Source of the DNA: Archaeoglobaceae archaeon
Lineage (GTDB): Archaea; Halobacteriota; Archaeoglobi; Archaeoglobales; Archaeoglobaceae
DNA: 64,000 bases
Reading direction: 5' to 3'
NCBI GenBank assembly: GCA_027028145.1
Contig: JALVJV010000019.1
Coordinates: 142,551-206,550 of the forward strand
The notes under the pieces are model-generated. The model was given only the letters and a program-made list of their open reading frames with translations. It had not been told where the DNA came from and searched no databases. Both the position numbers and the translations under genes were made by a program. Below are positions 34,015 through 44,157 of this stretch, piece by piece (position 1 is the first letter of the stretch; every line of letters begins with the position of its first letter).

Positions 34015-34506
34015 TCAGATCTCGGCAAAAGCGATTAGGAGTTCGAGCAATCTCGTCCTCTTTCCGTTCGGATTCACGAGCTTATATAAAACGAAGTCTT
34101 CCAAGTATTTACTGCATTCGATTCCCTTGCACGCAGAATAGAAATCCTTGCAATCCTTCAGCCTCTCGATGATCTTGAACGCATCCCTGCCAATCAATTC
34201 GTTGAAGTAACTCTTCAGCCATCCTTTGTCGATTCTTCGGACGAAATGCTCTCCGTCTTTGGTGAGCTTATAATAGGTGTGGTGCTTCCTAACCTCGAAA
34301 GCCTTCTTGAACTTAGCTTTACTCCGCTTTATCGCTGAACCGGAATCTCTCTCGACTAAACCAGCCTTGATGAGATCTTCTATGCACGAGTTGATCAGAT
34401 CGAGATCGACGCAACTCATCTTCGCCATCATCTTCGCGTAATCGACCTTAGCTTTTTTTAGATGAAGAAGGATGTAGAGGTGAATCGGCGTTAAATCATT
34501 AGGCAT
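34015..34506 (-). CDS. DUF2250 winged-helix protein
   Basis: A 163-residue archaeal protein. The N-terminal half is a winged helix (LTPIHLYILLHLKKAKVDYAKMMAKMSCVDLDLINSCIEDLIKAGLVERDSGSAIKRSK) followed by a Lys/Arg-rich stretch (KAKFKKAFEVRKHHTYYKLTKDGEHFV) and a helical tail. DUF2250 proteins are taken as transcription factors or RNA-polymerase-related proteins; targets unknown. It is divergent from the DUF2095 gene, with 37 bases between starts. Confidence 0.75.
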   Translation of the reverse strand: MPNDLTPIHLYILLHLKKAKVDYAKMMAKMSCVDLDLINSCIEDLIKAGLVERDSGSAIKRSKAKFKKAFEVRKHHTYYKLTKDGEHFVRRIDKGWLKSYFNELIGRDAFKIIERLKDCKDFYSACKGIECSKYLEDFVLYKLVNPNGKRTRLLELLIAFAEI

Positions 34507-34543
34507 ATTAAGAGGTTCTTCGAATCTTTTTAAGGTGTTCGCG

Positions 34544-34810
34544 ATGTTGGACTGGGACGTCGAGAGGTTTAGGAAGATGTTCCCGAACCTCTACTACGAA
34601 CTTCAGGGGTCAAGGCTTCCGACCGTGCTTGATCATTTAGAGATTTGCAAAAACGAGGAGGAGGCTCTGGAGGTCATAGAGTTCTTCGAAAGGAAGGGTG
34701 AGATCACCAAGGAATACGCAAACTTCCTCAAGAAAAATATAAAGCAACTCAGCTACCTCTTCGGAACGAGGAAGAGAGGAGACTACGCGAGGAGGGGTTT
34801 GATTGATTGA
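34544..34810 (+). CDS. DUF2095 family protein
   Basis: An 88-residue archaeal protein starting MLDWDVERFRKMFPNLYYEL. Helical; the middle (HLEICKNEEEALEVIEFFERKGEITKEYANFLKKNI) is the conserved part. I used the ATG with AAGGTG six bases upstream instead of the GTG nine bases earlier. It overlaps the YchF gene by 8 bases, a stable pairing in Archaeoglobales-like genomes as far as I recall. Function unknown. Confidence 0.75.
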   Translation: MLDWDVERFRKMFPNLYYELQGSRLPTVLDHLEICKNEEEALEVIEFFERKGEITKEYANFLKKNIKQLSYLFGTRKRGDYARRGLID

Positions 34811-35972
34811 AATCGGATTGGCTGGAAAGCCCAATGCCGGAAAATCGACGTTCTTCAAAGCGGCGACGCTCGTGGATGTTGCAATAGCCAACTATCCGTT
34901 TACAACGATAGAGCCGAACGTGGGAGTTGCGCACGTCAGGGTTAAATGCGTTTGCAGAGAACTCGGAGTTGAATGCGGTAAGTGCATAGACGGCTGGAGG
35001 TTCATTCCGATCAAGCTGATCGACGTTGCCGGGCTTGTGCCGGAAGCTCACAAGGGAAGGGGTTTGGGAAACGAATTTCTCGACAACTTAAGGCAGGCTG
35101 AGGCGATAATCCACGTCGTCGACGCTTCCGGCTCAACGGATGAGGAGGGAAACGAGATCGGAATAGGAGAGCACGATCCGGTTGAGGATGTTAAGTTTCT
35201 TTACAAGGAGCTGGACATGTGGCTCTTCGGAATCCTGAAAAGGAACTGGGACAAGATAGCGAGGAGGATTCACTTGGAAAAGAGGGATCCGGTTAAGTTC
35301 ATAACCGAGCAGTTAGCTGGCTTGGGATTTAAGGAGTGGCATGTCAGGGAGGCTCTGCGCGAGATAGGCAAGGGAGTTCACGAGTTCGACGAGGAGGATC
35401 TTCTGAAGTTCGCAGTCGAGCTGAGAAAGAGGAGGATGAAGATGATTATAGCGGCTAACAAAGCCGATAAAGCGCCGGAGGAGTTGCTGAGGAGACTCAT
35501 GAGCTTGGATGAGATCGTAATCCCGACTTCCGCTGTTTTCGAATTAACTTTGAGAACCGCCGCTAAGAACGGATACATCAGGTATCTGCCGGGGGATGAG
35601 GACTTCGAAATTCTGAAGCCTTTGAATGAGAAGCAGAGAAAGGCTTTGGAGATGATAAGAGATTTCATGAAGAGGTTCGGAGGAACCGGTGTTCAGAAGG
35701 CTATAAACACGATAGTCTTCGACGTTTTGGGATACATAGTAGTTTATCCCGTTGAGGATGAGAACAAGTTCACGGATACGAAGGGAAACGTCTTGCCGGA
35801 TGCCATGCTCGTCAAGAAGGGAACAACTGCACGACAGCTTGCATACATGATCCACACCGAAATAGGTGACAATTTCATATACGCGGTCGATGCGAAGAGG
35901 AAGATGAGGATAAGCGAGGATTACGAGCTGAAGCACAACGATGTCATAAAGATAGTATCCGCCGCTAAGTAG
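34803..35972 (+). CDS. ychF: YchF/Obg-family GTPase/ATPase
   Basis: A 389-residue P-loop protein. G1 is GLAGKPNAGKST, G3 is DVAGLVPEAHKGRGLGNEFLDNLRQAE, and the specificity loop is NKADK. An inserted helical domain follows and a C-terminal TGS domain (VYPVEDENKFTDTKGNVLPDAMLVKKGTTARQLAYMIH). YchF-group proteins bind ribosomes and prefer ATP in many species. The cysteine-rich insert CVCRELGVECGKC might bind metal. The start is TTG overlapping the upstream gene. Standard length. Confidence 0.9.
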   Translation: MIEIGLAGKPNAGKSTFFKAATLVDVAIANYPFTTIEPNVGVAHVRVKCVCRELGVECGKCIDGWRFIPIKLIDVAGLVPEAHKGRGLGNEFLDNLRQAEAIIHVVDASGSTDEEGNEIGIGEHDPVEDVKFLYKELDMWLFGILKRNWDKIARRIHLEKRDPVKFITEQLAGLGFKEWHVREALREIGKGVHEFDEEDLLKFAVELRKRRMKMIIAANKADKAPEELLRRLMSLDEIVIPTSAVFELTLRTAAKNGYIRYLPGDEDFEILKPLNEKQRKALEMIRDFMKRFGGTGVQKAINTIVFDVLGYIVVYPVEDENKFTDTKGNVLPDAMLVKKGTTARQLAYMIHTEIGDNFIYAVDAKRKMRISEDYELKHNDVIKIVSAAK

Positions 35973-36075
35973 CTAGAAGAGGTCGAGCGTTTGCAACTGC
36001 CAGTGTGTGCTCCACTTGCTTGGCACGAAAGAAGAAATAGAAGGACTTATATCCATATTCATTCGAAGGAGGCTT

Positions 36076-36906
36076 ATGAGGGTCATCGCCGGAACTTCCT
36101 CACCTCTTCTCGCAAAGAGAATAGCAGAATGCTTGAATGCGAGATTAGCAAAGACCACGTTTAAGAGATTCCCGGACGGGGAGTTATACGTAAGAATCGA
36201 AGATGTCGATGAGGAAGCCGTAGTGGTTCAGAGCATAAACTCGAACGACGATCTCGTCGCTTTGATGTTCATGTTCGATGCGCTTGAAGATGCAGAGATC
36301 GTAGCTGTCATTCCGTATATGGGCTATGCGAGGCAGGATAAGAAGTTCAACGAAGGAGAGGCGATAAGCATCAGGGCTGTTGCGAGGCTCATAGAAAGTT
36401 ACGCGAGCAAGGTTGTTACTGTAAACATACACAGCAGGGATGCGGCAGGCTACTTCAAGAAGCTGATAGAGGTAGATGCTATGCCGATAATCGGAAGGTA
36501 TTACGCCGGAAGGGATGTTGTTATGGTTTCTCCGGATTTGGGTTCTTACAAGAGGGTTAAGGTTTGTGCGGAGCATGCTGGATGTGAATTCGACTACTTG
36601 GAGAAGGTCCGAATTAACGCCGAAACAGTTGAGATCAAGCCGAAGAGTTTGGATGTTAAGGGGAGGGATGTCGTCATAGTCGACGATATCATATCGACTG
36701 GCGGAACGATGATAGAAGCTACGAAGATGTTGCTGAATGCCGGAGCGAAAAGCGTGGAATGTGCCTGCGTTCATGCCGTTCTGGCTGGGAACGCATTAAA
36801 TAGGCTTTATTCAGCCGGCGTTAAAAGGGTTGTGGCAACGGATACGATAGAGAAAGCTGTAAGCGTAATCAGTGTTGCCGAAAGCATAGCGAGTGTGCTG
36901 AGATAA
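36076..36906 (+). CDS. prs: Ribose-phosphate pyrophosphokinase
   Basis: Makes PRPP for nucleotide, histidine and tryptophan synthesis. 276 residues with FPDGELYVRI, YMGYARQDKKF, VVTVNIHSRDAAGYF and the PRPP loop DVVIVDDIISTGGTM. Shorter than bacterial enzymes, typical of class III archaeal Prs. The ATG has GGAGG four bases upstream; the longer frame start is rejected. A TATA-like TTATATCC lies about 30 bases before. Confidence 0.92.
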   Translation: MRVIAGTSSPLLAKRIAECLNARLAKTTFKRFPDGELYVRIEDVDEEAVVVQSINSNDDLVALMFMFDALEDAEIVAVIPYMGYARQDKKFNEGEAISIRAVARLIESYASKVVTVNIHSRDAAGYFKKLIEVDAMPIIGRYYAGRDVVMVSPDLGSYKRVKVCAEHAGCEFDYLEKVRINAETVEIKPKSLDVKGRDVVIVDDIISTGGTMIEATKMLLNAGAKSVECACVHAVLAGNALNRLYSAGVKRVVATDTIEKAVSVISVAESIASVLR

Positions 36907-36939
36907 CTTTTTATAATGTAAAATCGTGATAGTTACTCG

Positions 36940-37509
36940 ATGCTGAGTATAGGCAAGTGTAAGTTGGTTGAGGTCTTGGAACTCGTGGGAAAGGGAAAGA
37001 TCGGTGACGCTTTGAAGGTTGCGGAAAACATAGAGGACGAGCTTTGGCGTTCCGTTGCTTTCGCGAAGATGGTGGACTTGTTGGTCGATGCTCCGGAGGA
37101 AGCTTTAAGGGTTGCGAAGAACATCACCAACAGCTACTGGCGCTCTCAAGCCCTTTATAAGGTTGCTTGGGGGTTTGTGAATTCCGGAGATCCGGAAAAA
37201 GCCTTAAAGATCGCGGAAAGGTTGACGCATCCCTACTGGCGTTCCGTAACGTTGGTTGAGGTTGCGAAAGGTTTTATCAAATTGGGCAACAAAGAAACGG
37301 CGTTAGAAATTCTGAACATCGCACTGAAGGTTGCCGAAAGTATAGAGGACGACAGATGGAAGGCGGTGGCGTTGGTTAGGGTTGCGGAAGGATTCGCGGA
37401 ATTGGGGTTAGATGGAAAAGCTTTAGAAATAGCGGAGAAGGTGAACTTTGAGGGATGGAAGAGGAGGATAACTTCGGAGGTCAGATCACGTAAACGTCTC
37501 CGTTCTTAG
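36940..37509 (+). CDS. Alpha-solenoid repeat protein
   Basis: 189 residues made of about five units of 31-35 residues. Each unit has the pattern A-L-x-V-A-E-x-I ... W-R-S-x-A-L-x-K-V-A-x-G-F: for example ALKVAENIEDELWRSVAF, ALRVAKNITNSYWRSQAL, ALKIAERLTHPYWRSVTL, ALKVAESIEDDRWKAVAL and ALEIAEKVNFEGWKRR. Two-helix units with a conserved Trp resemble TPR/HEAT-like folds and probably bind a protein. Overlaps the convergent beta-CASP gene by 29 bases. Family name not known to me. Confidence 0.7.
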   Translation: MLSIGKCKLVEVLELVGKGKIGDALKVAENIEDELWRSVAFAKMVDLLVDAPEEALRVAKNITNSYWRSQALYKVAWGFVNSGDPEKALKIAERLTHPYWRSVTLVEVAKGFIKLGNKETALEILNIALKVAESIEDDRWKAVALVRVAEGFAELGLDGKALEIAEKVNFEGWKRRITSEVRSRKRLRS

Positions 37510-38704
37510 GAGCGTAAGCTTCAACTCCCAACTCCTCCCTTATCCAGTTCGCAAAGCCTTCGGTGTCTTCTCCGTGCACTGCGAAAACGATCTCCGCTCC
37601 TCTGTCGACCACCTTTCTGACGAGCTCCTTCAGCTGTCTGTCGTCAGCATGTGCTGAGAAGTCGAACTGCTCCACACCCATCTTAAGCTTAACCACCCTG
37701 TTACCGAGGTTTATTATTCCCTCGTCGAGAGCCATCCTACCGTTCGTCCCCTCGACCTGATAACCGGTAAGCAGTATCTTTGATTTCTCGTCGTTGTAGA
37801 GCCTTGAGATGTAGAACAATGCAGGTCCGCCGTTAAGCATTCCCGCTGTGGTTACTATCACGCAGGGCTCTCTGAGAAGGTCTTCTCTCTTACCCCTCTC
37901 CACTGGAATTGCGTTCTTCAAGGCCCTCCTCAAAGCCTTGGCACTCTTTATGTAGTCTGGGTATCTCTCCAATATGCTCGCAACCTCTCTACCCATACCG
38001 TCGACGTATGGAGTTATGCCGTATCTTTCGAGGATCATCAAAACCTCCTGAGTTCTTCCAACGGCGAAAGCCGGAATTATGACATGCCCCTTGTTGTCGA
38101 GGGTTTCGAGTATCGACTCAACGAATGCCCTCTCAAGCTCCTTCCTATCCGGATGCTCTACGCCGAAGTAGGTGCTCTCAACTATCAGAATGTCGGTTTC
38201 GGGATAATCGGTGTAAGCAGGTTCGAGCAACCTCGTTTCCTCAAGCTTGATGTCTCCGGTGTAGAGGATGCTTACGTCCTTCGTCATGTGAACGCTCGCA
38301 CTTCCCGGAATGTGTCCGGCGTTGAAGAAAGTTATCTCCCAGCCGTTAACGTAGAACGGCTCTTCGTAGTCCACTTCCTCCGTATTGCTTTCGAACTGCC
38401 TGAACTGTCTCATCGTGTAAGGAGGATTGCGCATGATGTTTATCGAGTCCTTAAGAAGTAGAATCGAGAGTTCGAGGGTTGGGGGTGTCATGTAAACCTT
38501 CGGATCGTAATCCATTAGATTCGGTGCAACGCCGACGTGATCGAGATGCCCGTGGGTGATTATGACAGAGTGTGGCATAAGTCCGTTTAACGGAAATTCC
38601 GGTGGATCGGATGGCTTAAGCCCGTAATCGAGCATGATGCCATCTACCATTATTGCTGATCTTCCTACTTCCCTGCAACCTCCGAGGAACTGTATCGTGG
38701 TCAT
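37481..38704 (-). CDS. MBL-fold beta-CASP ribonuclease (archaeal CPSF-like, aCPSF2 type)
   Basis: 407 residues. Metallo-beta-lactamase motifs: ITHGHLDHVG (motif 2), GHIPGSASVHM, ILYTGDIKLEETRLLEPAYT, then beta-CASP motifs IIPAFAVGRTQE, TTAGMLNGGPA and FDFSAHADDRQL, and the end FAVHGEDTEGFANWI. It lacks the KH domains of aCPSF1, so it fits aCPSF2, an RNA endo/exonuclease. Downstream of valS on the same strand with 68 bases between. Confidence 0.88.
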   Translation of the reverse strand: MTTIQFLGGCREVGRSAIMVDGIMLDYGLKPSDPPEFPLNGLMPHSVIITHGHLDHVGVAPNLMDYDPKVYMTPPTLELSILLLKDSINIMRNPPYTMRQFRQFESNTEEVDYEEPFYVNGWEITFFNAGHIPGSASVHMTKDVSILYTGDIKLEETRLLEPAYTDYPETDILIVESTYFGVEHPDRKELERAFVESILETLDNKGHVIIPAFAVGRTQEVLMILERYGITPYVDGMGREVASILERYPDYIKSAKALRRALKNAIPVERGKREDLLREPCVIVTTAGMLNGGPALFYISRLYNDEKSKILLTGYQVEGTNGRMALDEGIINLGNRVVKLKMGVEQFDFSAHADDRQLKELVRKVVDRGAEIVFAVHGEDTEGFANWIREELGVEAYAPKNGDVYVI

Positions 38705-38772
38705 TCTTACGGAGGTCTCGATTTCGAAATATATAAATTTCGCCGACTTTTAAAGACAGAAATTTATAAAAG

Positions 38773-41391
38773 TTAAATTTCGACGATGACGACCGCATTT
38801 TCTGTTTCTAGAACCTCCACTCCCTCCCCTCCCAAGACCTTCTCCACCTCAACGTCGAACCATTCGCTCTTAAGCTCGATCTTTTCTCCGTCGACATCTA
38901 TCTCAATTTTTCCGCTCTCAACGAACTTGAGCTTCTCCTCGTTCGAAAGCTTGCTAACGGCATTGACGATCGCCTTGACTTTATCCTTAAACATCGGGCC
39001 TAAGATGTTAAACTTCGGCTTCAGAGCCTTCACTCTAACCTCTATCGTCGGCATCTCCTTCAGAAGCTCTACTTCCGCATTCAGCGCTCCGGCTATGTCT
39101 CTCGTATCGATTTCTATTGGAGCGAAAATCATAACCTTCTTAAGCGGAGCGTTCAAAGGCAAGCCCTTGTCGTGCTTCATCCTTCTAACGACCGAAACAA
39201 TCTCCTTTATCAGTTCTCCTCTCTTTTCAGCCTCCTCATCTATCAACCTCTCATCAGCTTCCGGATAGCTCTGCAGATGGACGCTCTCTACTTTCTCGCC
39301 GATTCCTTCGTGAAGCCTCTGCCAGCATTCCTCAGCTAAGAACGGAGTGAACGGGGCGAGCAACCTCGTTAGGACGTTCATCACCGTGTAGAGAACGAAT
39401 CTTGCGGGCTTCTTCTCATCCTCACTCCCGGCGTAAAGCCTGTTCTTCACTATCTCCAAGTAGTTGTCCGCGTATTCATACCAAGTGAAGCTCCTGATCG
39501 CCTTCAGTGCTTCCGCAAATCTGTAGTTCTCCATGTGCTCGTCAACCTCCTTAACGAGTTTCATAAGCTTCGAAAGTATCCATCTGTCCGCATCTCTGAG
39601 CAGTTTTGCATCCTCATCGCTCGGTTTCTCCTTCAAATGAAGCAGAGTGAACCTAAGAATGCTCCAGAACTTCTGCTGGAATCTTGAAGCCGCAACGATC
39701 TCCTTCCAACTGAAGGCGACGTCATCTCCAACCACACCGCTCGCCGCCCACTGCCTCAAAGCATCGGCTCCATACTTCTCTATGACCTCATGAGGCTCCA
39801 CTATGTTCCCCAAGCTCTTACTCATCTTTCTGCCATCCTCTCCAAGCACCATCCCGTTTATTACGATCTCCTTCCAAGGTATATCCCCAACCAAAGCGAG
39901 CGATCTCAGAATGGTGTAGAACGCCCAAGTTCTGATTATGTCATGCCCCTGAGGTCTGAGGCTCGTCGGGTAATCTTCCTTTCTCCATTCATCTGGCCAG
40001 CCGGTGATGGCGAGCGGTGTGATAGATGAATCCATCCACGTATCTAAAACGTCCGTTTCTCCTTCGAATTCAGTGCTTCCGCACTTAGGGCAAGGTTCCT
40101 TAGGCTTATCCTTCGTCGGATCCACCGGGAGCCATTCCTCCTTTGCAACTACAATCGCTCCGCACCTCTTGCAATACCAAACAGGAATCGGAGTTGCGAA
40201 GATCCTCTGCCTGCTTATAACCCAGTCCCACTCCATTCCCTCAACCCAGCTTTCCAGACGGGAAAGCATGTGCTCCGGAACCCACTTGATTTGCCTTGCG
40301 GCCTTTAGGATCTTATCTTTCTCAACCTTCACAAACCACTGGTCTTCGACGATTATCTCCACGGGCGTCTTGCACCTCCAACAAACTCCTACGTTCTGCT
40401 CTATCTCCTCCTGCTTTATCAGCCTCCCCTCTTCAGCCAAATCCCTGAGAATAGCCTCTCTCGCCTCCAAAGTCGTCAAGCCGGCGTATTTTCCGGCTTT
40501 TTCGTTCAATCTTCCGTCCTTATTTAAAATAGCTCTTAGCTGTAGATTGTGCTTCTTCCACCACTTAACATCCTGCTTGTCTCCGAATGTGCAGATCATT
40601 ACGATTCCCGTTCCGAATTCGGGATCGACGTCTTCATCGGCTATTATCTCAACCTCGTAATCGGTTGTCGGCACCTTAACCTTCTTGCCTATCAGATGTT
40701 TGTAGCGCTCATCTTCAGGATGAACCGCTATCGCAACACATGCTGGGATGAGTTCGGGACGGGTTGTCGCGATTATAACCGAGTTATCTCCATCTCCGAA
40801 TCGGATGTAGTTTAGCTTCGTCTTACCCTTCTTGTATTCGATCTCTGCAAGAGCTATCGTGGTCTGGCATCTCGGACAGAAAACCACGGGATGGTAACCC
40901 TTGTATATCAACCCCTTGTTGAACATCCTTACGAAGGAAATCTGTGTCTTGCGGTAATACTCGGGATACATCGTTATGTATTCCTTGCTCCAGTCTATAG
41001 AGAAGCCGAGCCTCTTCATCGTCTGCTTCATCCTCTCTATGTTCCCCTTCGTGAACTCAACGCACAGTCTTCGAAACTCTTCCCTCGGAATGTCGTTCTT
41101 GCTTATGCCGTGTATCTCCTCCACTTTGACTTCGGTCGGCAATCCGTGACAATCCCAGCCCTGAGGGAACATGACTTCGTAACCCTTCATCCTCTTGTAT
41201 CTCGCTATGAAGTCGATGTAGCACCAGTTCAGGGTGTTTCCGATGTGGAAAGAACCGGTTGGATACGGGGGAGGGGTATCGATTATGTAGTGAGGCTTCT
41301 TTGAGTTCCAGTCAAAGTAATACATATCGTCCTTCCAAAGCTTAACCCACTTCTCTTCAACCTCCTGAGCCTTATACTCCTTCTCGATCAT
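38773..41391 (-). CDS. valS: Valyl-tRNA synthetase
   Basis: 872 residues. Class I signature [14 protein letters not shown] near residue 55, the editing domain with [17 protein letters not shown], zinc-type cysteines ([25 protein letters not shown]), and KMSKS in [14 protein letters not shown]. Anticodon-binding domain at 620-760 and a C-terminal tail. A long antisense frame covers parts of it but is only a shadow. Confidence 0.95.
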   Translation of the reverse strand: MIEKEYKAQEVEEKWVKLWKDDMYYFDWNSKKPHYIIDTPPPYPTGSFHIGNTLNWCYIDFIARYKRMKGYEVMFPQGWDCHGLPTEVKVEEIHGISKNDIPREEFRRLCVEFTKGNIERMKQTMKRLGFSIDWSKEYITMYPEYYRKTQISFVRMFNKGLIYKGYHPVVFCPRCQTTIALAEIEYKKGKTKLNYIRFGDGDNSVIIATTRPELIPACVAIAVHPEDERYKHLIGKKVKVPTTDYEVEIIADEDVDPEFGTGIVMICTFGDKQDVKWWKKHNLQLRAILNKDGRLNEKAGKYAGLTTLEAREAILRDLAEEGRLIKQEEIEQNVGVCWRCKTPVEIIVEDQWFVKVEKDKILKAARQIKWVPEHMLSRLESWVEGMEWDWVISRQRIFATPIPVWYCKRCGAIVVAKEEWLPVDPTKDKPKEPCPKCGSTEFEGETDVLDTWMDSSITPLAITGWPDEWRKEDYPTSLRPQGHDIIRTWAFYTILRSLALVGDIPWKEIVINGMVLGEDGRKMSKSLGNIVEPHEVIEKYGADALRQWAASGVVGDDVAFSWKEIVAASRFQQKFWSILRFTLLHLKEKPSDEDAKLLRDADRWILSKLMKLVKEVDEHMENYRFAEALKAIRSFTWYEYADNYLEIVKNRLYAGSEDEKKPARFVLYTVMNVLTRLLAPFTPFLAEECWQRLHEGIGEKVESVHLQSYPEADERLIDEEAEKRGELIKEIVSVVRRMKHDKGLPLNAPLKKVMIFAPIEIDTRDIAGALNAEVELLKEMPTIEVRVKALKPKFNILGPMFKDKVKAIVNAVSKLSNEEKLKFVESGKIEIDVDGEKIELKSEWFDVEVEKVLGGEGVEVLETENAVVIVEI

Positions 41392-41429
41392 AGGCTTAAG
41401 CTGAGCTGTTTTGTTAAAATACTTATTCG

Positions 41430-42152
41430 TTACTTCACGTAATTCCTCAAAGTTCCGATATTCTCTATCTCAACTTCAACGATGTCTCCGTGCTTAAGCT
41501 CGCCAACACCGGCTGGGGTGCCGGTGGCTATTACGTCTCCCCTCTTCAGGGTCATGATCGACGATACGAACTCGATCAGCGTCGGGATGTTGAATATTAA
41601 ATTCGAAGTCGTCGAACTCTGAACGACTTTGCCGTTGACCCTCGTCTGAATTCTCAAGTTCGATGCGTCTTTGAAGCATGCAACGTAGGGGCCGATTGGC
41701 GCGAAGGTATCGAAGGATTTAGCACGAGTCCACTGTCCGTCCTTCTTCTGCAAATCCCTTGCGGTTACGTCGTTGAAGCATGTGTATCCGAGGATGTATT
41801 CGAGCGCATCTTCGCGAGAAACGTTTTTGCATCTCTTCGCCATTACAACCGCAAGCTCACCTTCGTAATCAACCCTCTTGGACTGCCTCGGTAATTCTAT
41901 GAAATCTTCATGCCCTATCACAGCCGAAGGAGGTTTGAGAAATATTATCGGCTCCTCCGGCAGTTCCATGTTCAACTCCTTAGCGTGATCTGTGTAGTTC
42001 AGACCTATGCAGATTATCTTTTCCGGCTTAACAGGAGGTAGAAATCTGACGTTCTCGAACCTCAAACCTTCAAAATCGATTATGCCGTTTTCGATCTCAA
42101 AATAGCCTTCAAGTATCTCCCCGTGCACAACGAATCTTCCGTAGGCGAGCAT
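41430..42152 (-). CDS. Fumarylacetoacetate hydrolase-family protein
   Basis: 240 residues with the family fold: [52 protein letters not shown] (metal-binding Glu), [31 protein letters not shown], and [14 protein letters not shown]. Members hydrolyse or decarboxylate acylpyruvates or tautomerise oxaloacetate. The exact substrate is open. Divergent from the thioesterase gene with about 60 bases between them. Confidence 0.85.
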   Translation of the reverse strand: MLAYGRFVVHGEILEGYFEIENGIIDFEGLRFENVRFLPPVKPEKIICIGLNYTDHAKELNMELPEEPIIFLKPPSAVIGHEDFIELPRQSKRVDYEGELAVVMAKRCKNVSREDALEYILGYTCFNDVTARDLQKKDGQWTRAKSFDTFAPIGPYVACFKDASNLRIQTRVNGKVVQSSTTSNLIFNIPTLIEFVSSIMTLKRGDVIATGTPAGVGELKHGDIVEVEIENIGTLRNYVK

Positions 42153-42214
42153 GGAGGGTGGAGGGTGGGGAAGGATATAACAATTTCTAAAAACCCATAA
42201 TTCGAGCTTGAGTC

Positions 42215-42592
42215 ATGGAGATACTGAACGATAGGTTTAGGATTTTCTTGGATGCAAAGGTGCTCGAATTCAAGCCGGGATTTGCGAGGGTTGAGGGAAT
42301 AGTTAGGGAGGAGTTCACGAACTTCCACGGTTTTTGCCACGGAGGATATCTGATCTCGCTCGCGGACTTCGCTTTGGGATTGGCCGCGAATTCAGACGGA
42401 GTAAAGAGATTTGCGGTTTCGATAAGCATGGACTTTCTAACGCCGGCATTCGTCGGAGACGTGCTTGTTGCCGAGGCTAAGGTAGTTAAGGCTGGAAAGA
42501 GGATCTCTTTCTACGAGATGGTGATTTTAAGAGGGAACGACGTCATAGCAAAAGGGAGAGCAATAGTATATTCAAGAGAAAATAAAAAATAA
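42215..42592 (+). CDS. PaaI-type hotdog thioesterase
   Basis: 125 residues. Central NFHGFCHGGYLISLADFALGLAANSDG is the PaaI hotdog-helix signature, with the Gly-Gly-x-x-x-x-x-x-Asp element; FAVSISMDFLTPAFVGDVLVAEAKVVKAGKRISFYEM follows. It likely hydrolyses aryl- or acyl-CoA esters. Convergent with ftsZ, one base apart. Confidence 0.85.
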   Translation: MEILNDRFRIFLDAKVLEFKPGFARVEGIVREEFTNFHGFCHGGYLISLADFALGLAANSDGVKRFAVSISMDFLTPAFVGDVLVAEAKVVKAGKRISFYEMVILRGNDVIAKGRAIVYSRENKK

Positions 42593-42593
42593 A

Positions 42594-43688
42594 TTATCTA
42601 ATCCTGTCGATTCCGAACTTCCTTCTTATATTTTCTACAGTTTCATTTTTCTGTGGGATTTCTCCATCCGGCTCGTATCTCGAAAGTAGATTCGGAGACT
42701 TAACGCCGGTCATTATAGCCATGACCCTTACCATGCCCTCCAATTCGTCCTCTATCCTCGCTCCCCATATCACGTTCGCATTTACGTCGATTTCAAAAGT
42801 TAGCTCTCTAACGATTTCTTCAGCCTCTTTAATAGTCAGATCGTTTCCTCCCGAAATGTGGATGAGCGCACCCCTTGCACCTCTGAAATCGACTTCGAGC
42901 AACGGATGATTGAGGCAGTCCCTTACGACATCCTTAGCTTTGGATTGCGATTTCGATTCTCCAACCAACATCACAGCCACTCCGCCGTTTTCCATCACAG
43001 CCTTAACATCCGCGAAGTCTATGTTCATCAGAGACGGGCGGGTGATCGTATCCGTAATTCCCCTTATGGTTTCTGCTATTAACTGATCCATAACGCTGAA
43101 AGCCTGCTCTATTGGAAGATTGGGCACGTATTCGAGTAGCTTGTTGTTGTCCAAAACTACGACGGTATCGGAATACTTCCTAAGCTCTTCCAAACCTTCG
43201 GCGGCCTTCCTCAACCTTGCCCTCTCAACTAAGAAGGGCATGTTAGCCATGCTTATTACTATGGCCCCCTGTTGCTTCGCAACTTCAGCGATAACCGGAG
43301 CCGCTCCTGTTCCGGTTCCTCCGCCCATTCCGGCGCATATGAAGACCATGTTTGCATCAGCTAAAAGTTGCTCGAAAACACCTCTCGCCATCTCAGCCGC
43401 TTTTCTGCCTATATCCGGATAACCTCCAGCCCCCAAACCGCGGGTGATACTCCTTCCGATTAAAACCTTCTTATCCGCCTTTGTTATCAATAGATGTTGC
43501 TTGTCCGTGTTTACGGCAACAGTTAACACACCGTTAACACCTATGTTCTTCAACCTCGTTATCGTATTGTTTCCCGAACCACCAACACCAACGACAACTA
43601 TCTTCGGTAGCTCAAAATCCTTAACAGCCTTTTCCTCCAACTTCTCCTTCTGATAATACTCCTGCGCCTTAACAACGAAAGATTTCAT
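42594..43688 (-). CDS. ftsZ: Cell-division GTPase FtsZ
   Basis: 364 residues, tubulin-type GTPase forming the division ring. [13 protein letters not shown] (residues 35-47), the GTP loop [17 protein letters not shown], and the T7-loop region with [14 protein letters not shown] (catalytic Asp). The N-terminal tail ([25 protein letters not shown]) is charged; the C-terminal linker is short, ending FGIDRIR. I prefer the second ATG, seven bases after GGAGG, over the one two codons upstream. Preceded by a ribbon-helix-helix gene 11 bases away, hence one operon. Confidence 0.95.
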   Translation of the reverse strand: MKSFVVKAQEYYQKEKLEEKAVKDFELPKIVVVGVGGSGNNTITRLKNIGVNGVLTVAVNTDKQHLLITKADKKVLIGRSITRGLGAGGYPDIGRKAAEMARGVFEQLLADANMVFICAGMGGGTGTGAAPVIAEVAKQQGAIVISMANMPFLVERARLRKAAEGLEELRKYSDTVVVLDNNKLLEYVPNLPIEQAFSVMDQLIAETIRGITDTITRPSLMNIDFADVKAVMENGGVAVMLVGESKSQSKAKDVVRDCLNHPLLEVDFRGARGALIHISGGNDLTIKEAEEIVRELTFEIDVNANVIWGARIEDELEGMVRVMAIMTGVKSPNLLSRYEPDGEIPQKNETVENIRRKFGIDRIR

Positions 43689-43699
43689 AACCATTCCTC

Positions 43700-43873
43700 C
43701 TAAATATACGGACGCATATTCTGTTGCTTCTCGATGAGCTTAGCCTTCTCAGCCAAAAGCTTACGAATGGCATCCCTAATAGCTTCGCTGACAGAGGCGT
43801 ATTCTCCCATCTGAACAAGAGCCTCCAACATCTCGTAGTGCTGATCTGTAAGCCTGATCGAGATCTTTCTCAT
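43700..43873 (-). CDS. cdrS: Ribbon-helix-helix regulator, CdrS-like
   Basis: 57 residues: [20 protein letters not shown] forms the ribbon and first helix, then [20 protein letters not shown] with the usual SVSEAIRxAIR second helix. Tail KQQNMRPYI. The stop lies 11 bases before the ftsZ start, over the ftsZ ribosome-binding site. In haloarchaea a short ribbon-helix-helix protein (CdrS) is encoded directly upstream of ftsZ2 and controls division genes; gene order and size match. The palindrome at 43948-43968 is a likely own operator. Assignment by context and fold, not by alignment. Confidence 0.7.
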   Translation of the reverse strand: MRKISIRLTDQHYEMLEALVQMGEYASVSEAIRDAIRKLLAEKAKLIEKQQNMRPYI

Positions 43874-43947
43874 TTCGGCTCACCTAAACATGCTGTCTTA
43901 CATGCGGGTGTCCGCTGACATCCGTATGTGGTCAGTTCATGGTTCAT

Positions 43948-43990
43948 TTGTCCGACATTGTCGGACAATAGTCCGACTCCATAATATATA
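43948..43990 (-). promoter_or_regulatory. cdrS-ftsZ promoter with palindromic operator
   Basis: A perfect inverted repeat, TTGTCCGACA-T-TGTCGGACAA, at 43948-43968, followed by a third GTCCGAC half-site at 43971-43977. Directly beside lies the minus-strand TATA box (TTATATATTAT, about 43983-43992). The predicted start of transcription falls inside the palindrome, so binding would repress. Two adjoining sites suit a ribbon-helix-helix tetramer. Confidence 0.65.
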
Positions 43991-44157
43991 AGCATTTTGG
44001 TTTCAGTATTATATGGGCTCATAAAAGATGAAACCGAAAATACTACAAAAACAAAAATGGATATAAAAGGAGATTCGAAACTAAACGGTTCTATAAAATC
44101 TTTCGAGGAAAAAATAAGTCTGAATAAATATTATCTTGCTATTTTATAAATTGACAT
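43991..44157. other. AT-rich gap between cdrS-ftsZ promoter and mazG
   Basis: About 165 bases without a convincing gene. A 30-codon frame starting MDIKGDSKLNG at about 44056 is possible on the plus strand but has no supporting ribosome-binding site. The rest is AT-rich. Confidence 0.4.

Noticed and set aside
38786..41304. Several long plus-strand frames opposite valS
   Set aside because: They mirror the codons of valS; none has family motifs or a ribosome-binding site.
44056..44148. A 30-residue plus-strand frame MDIKGDSKLNG
   Set aside because: Too short, no start signals, in an AT-rich gap.
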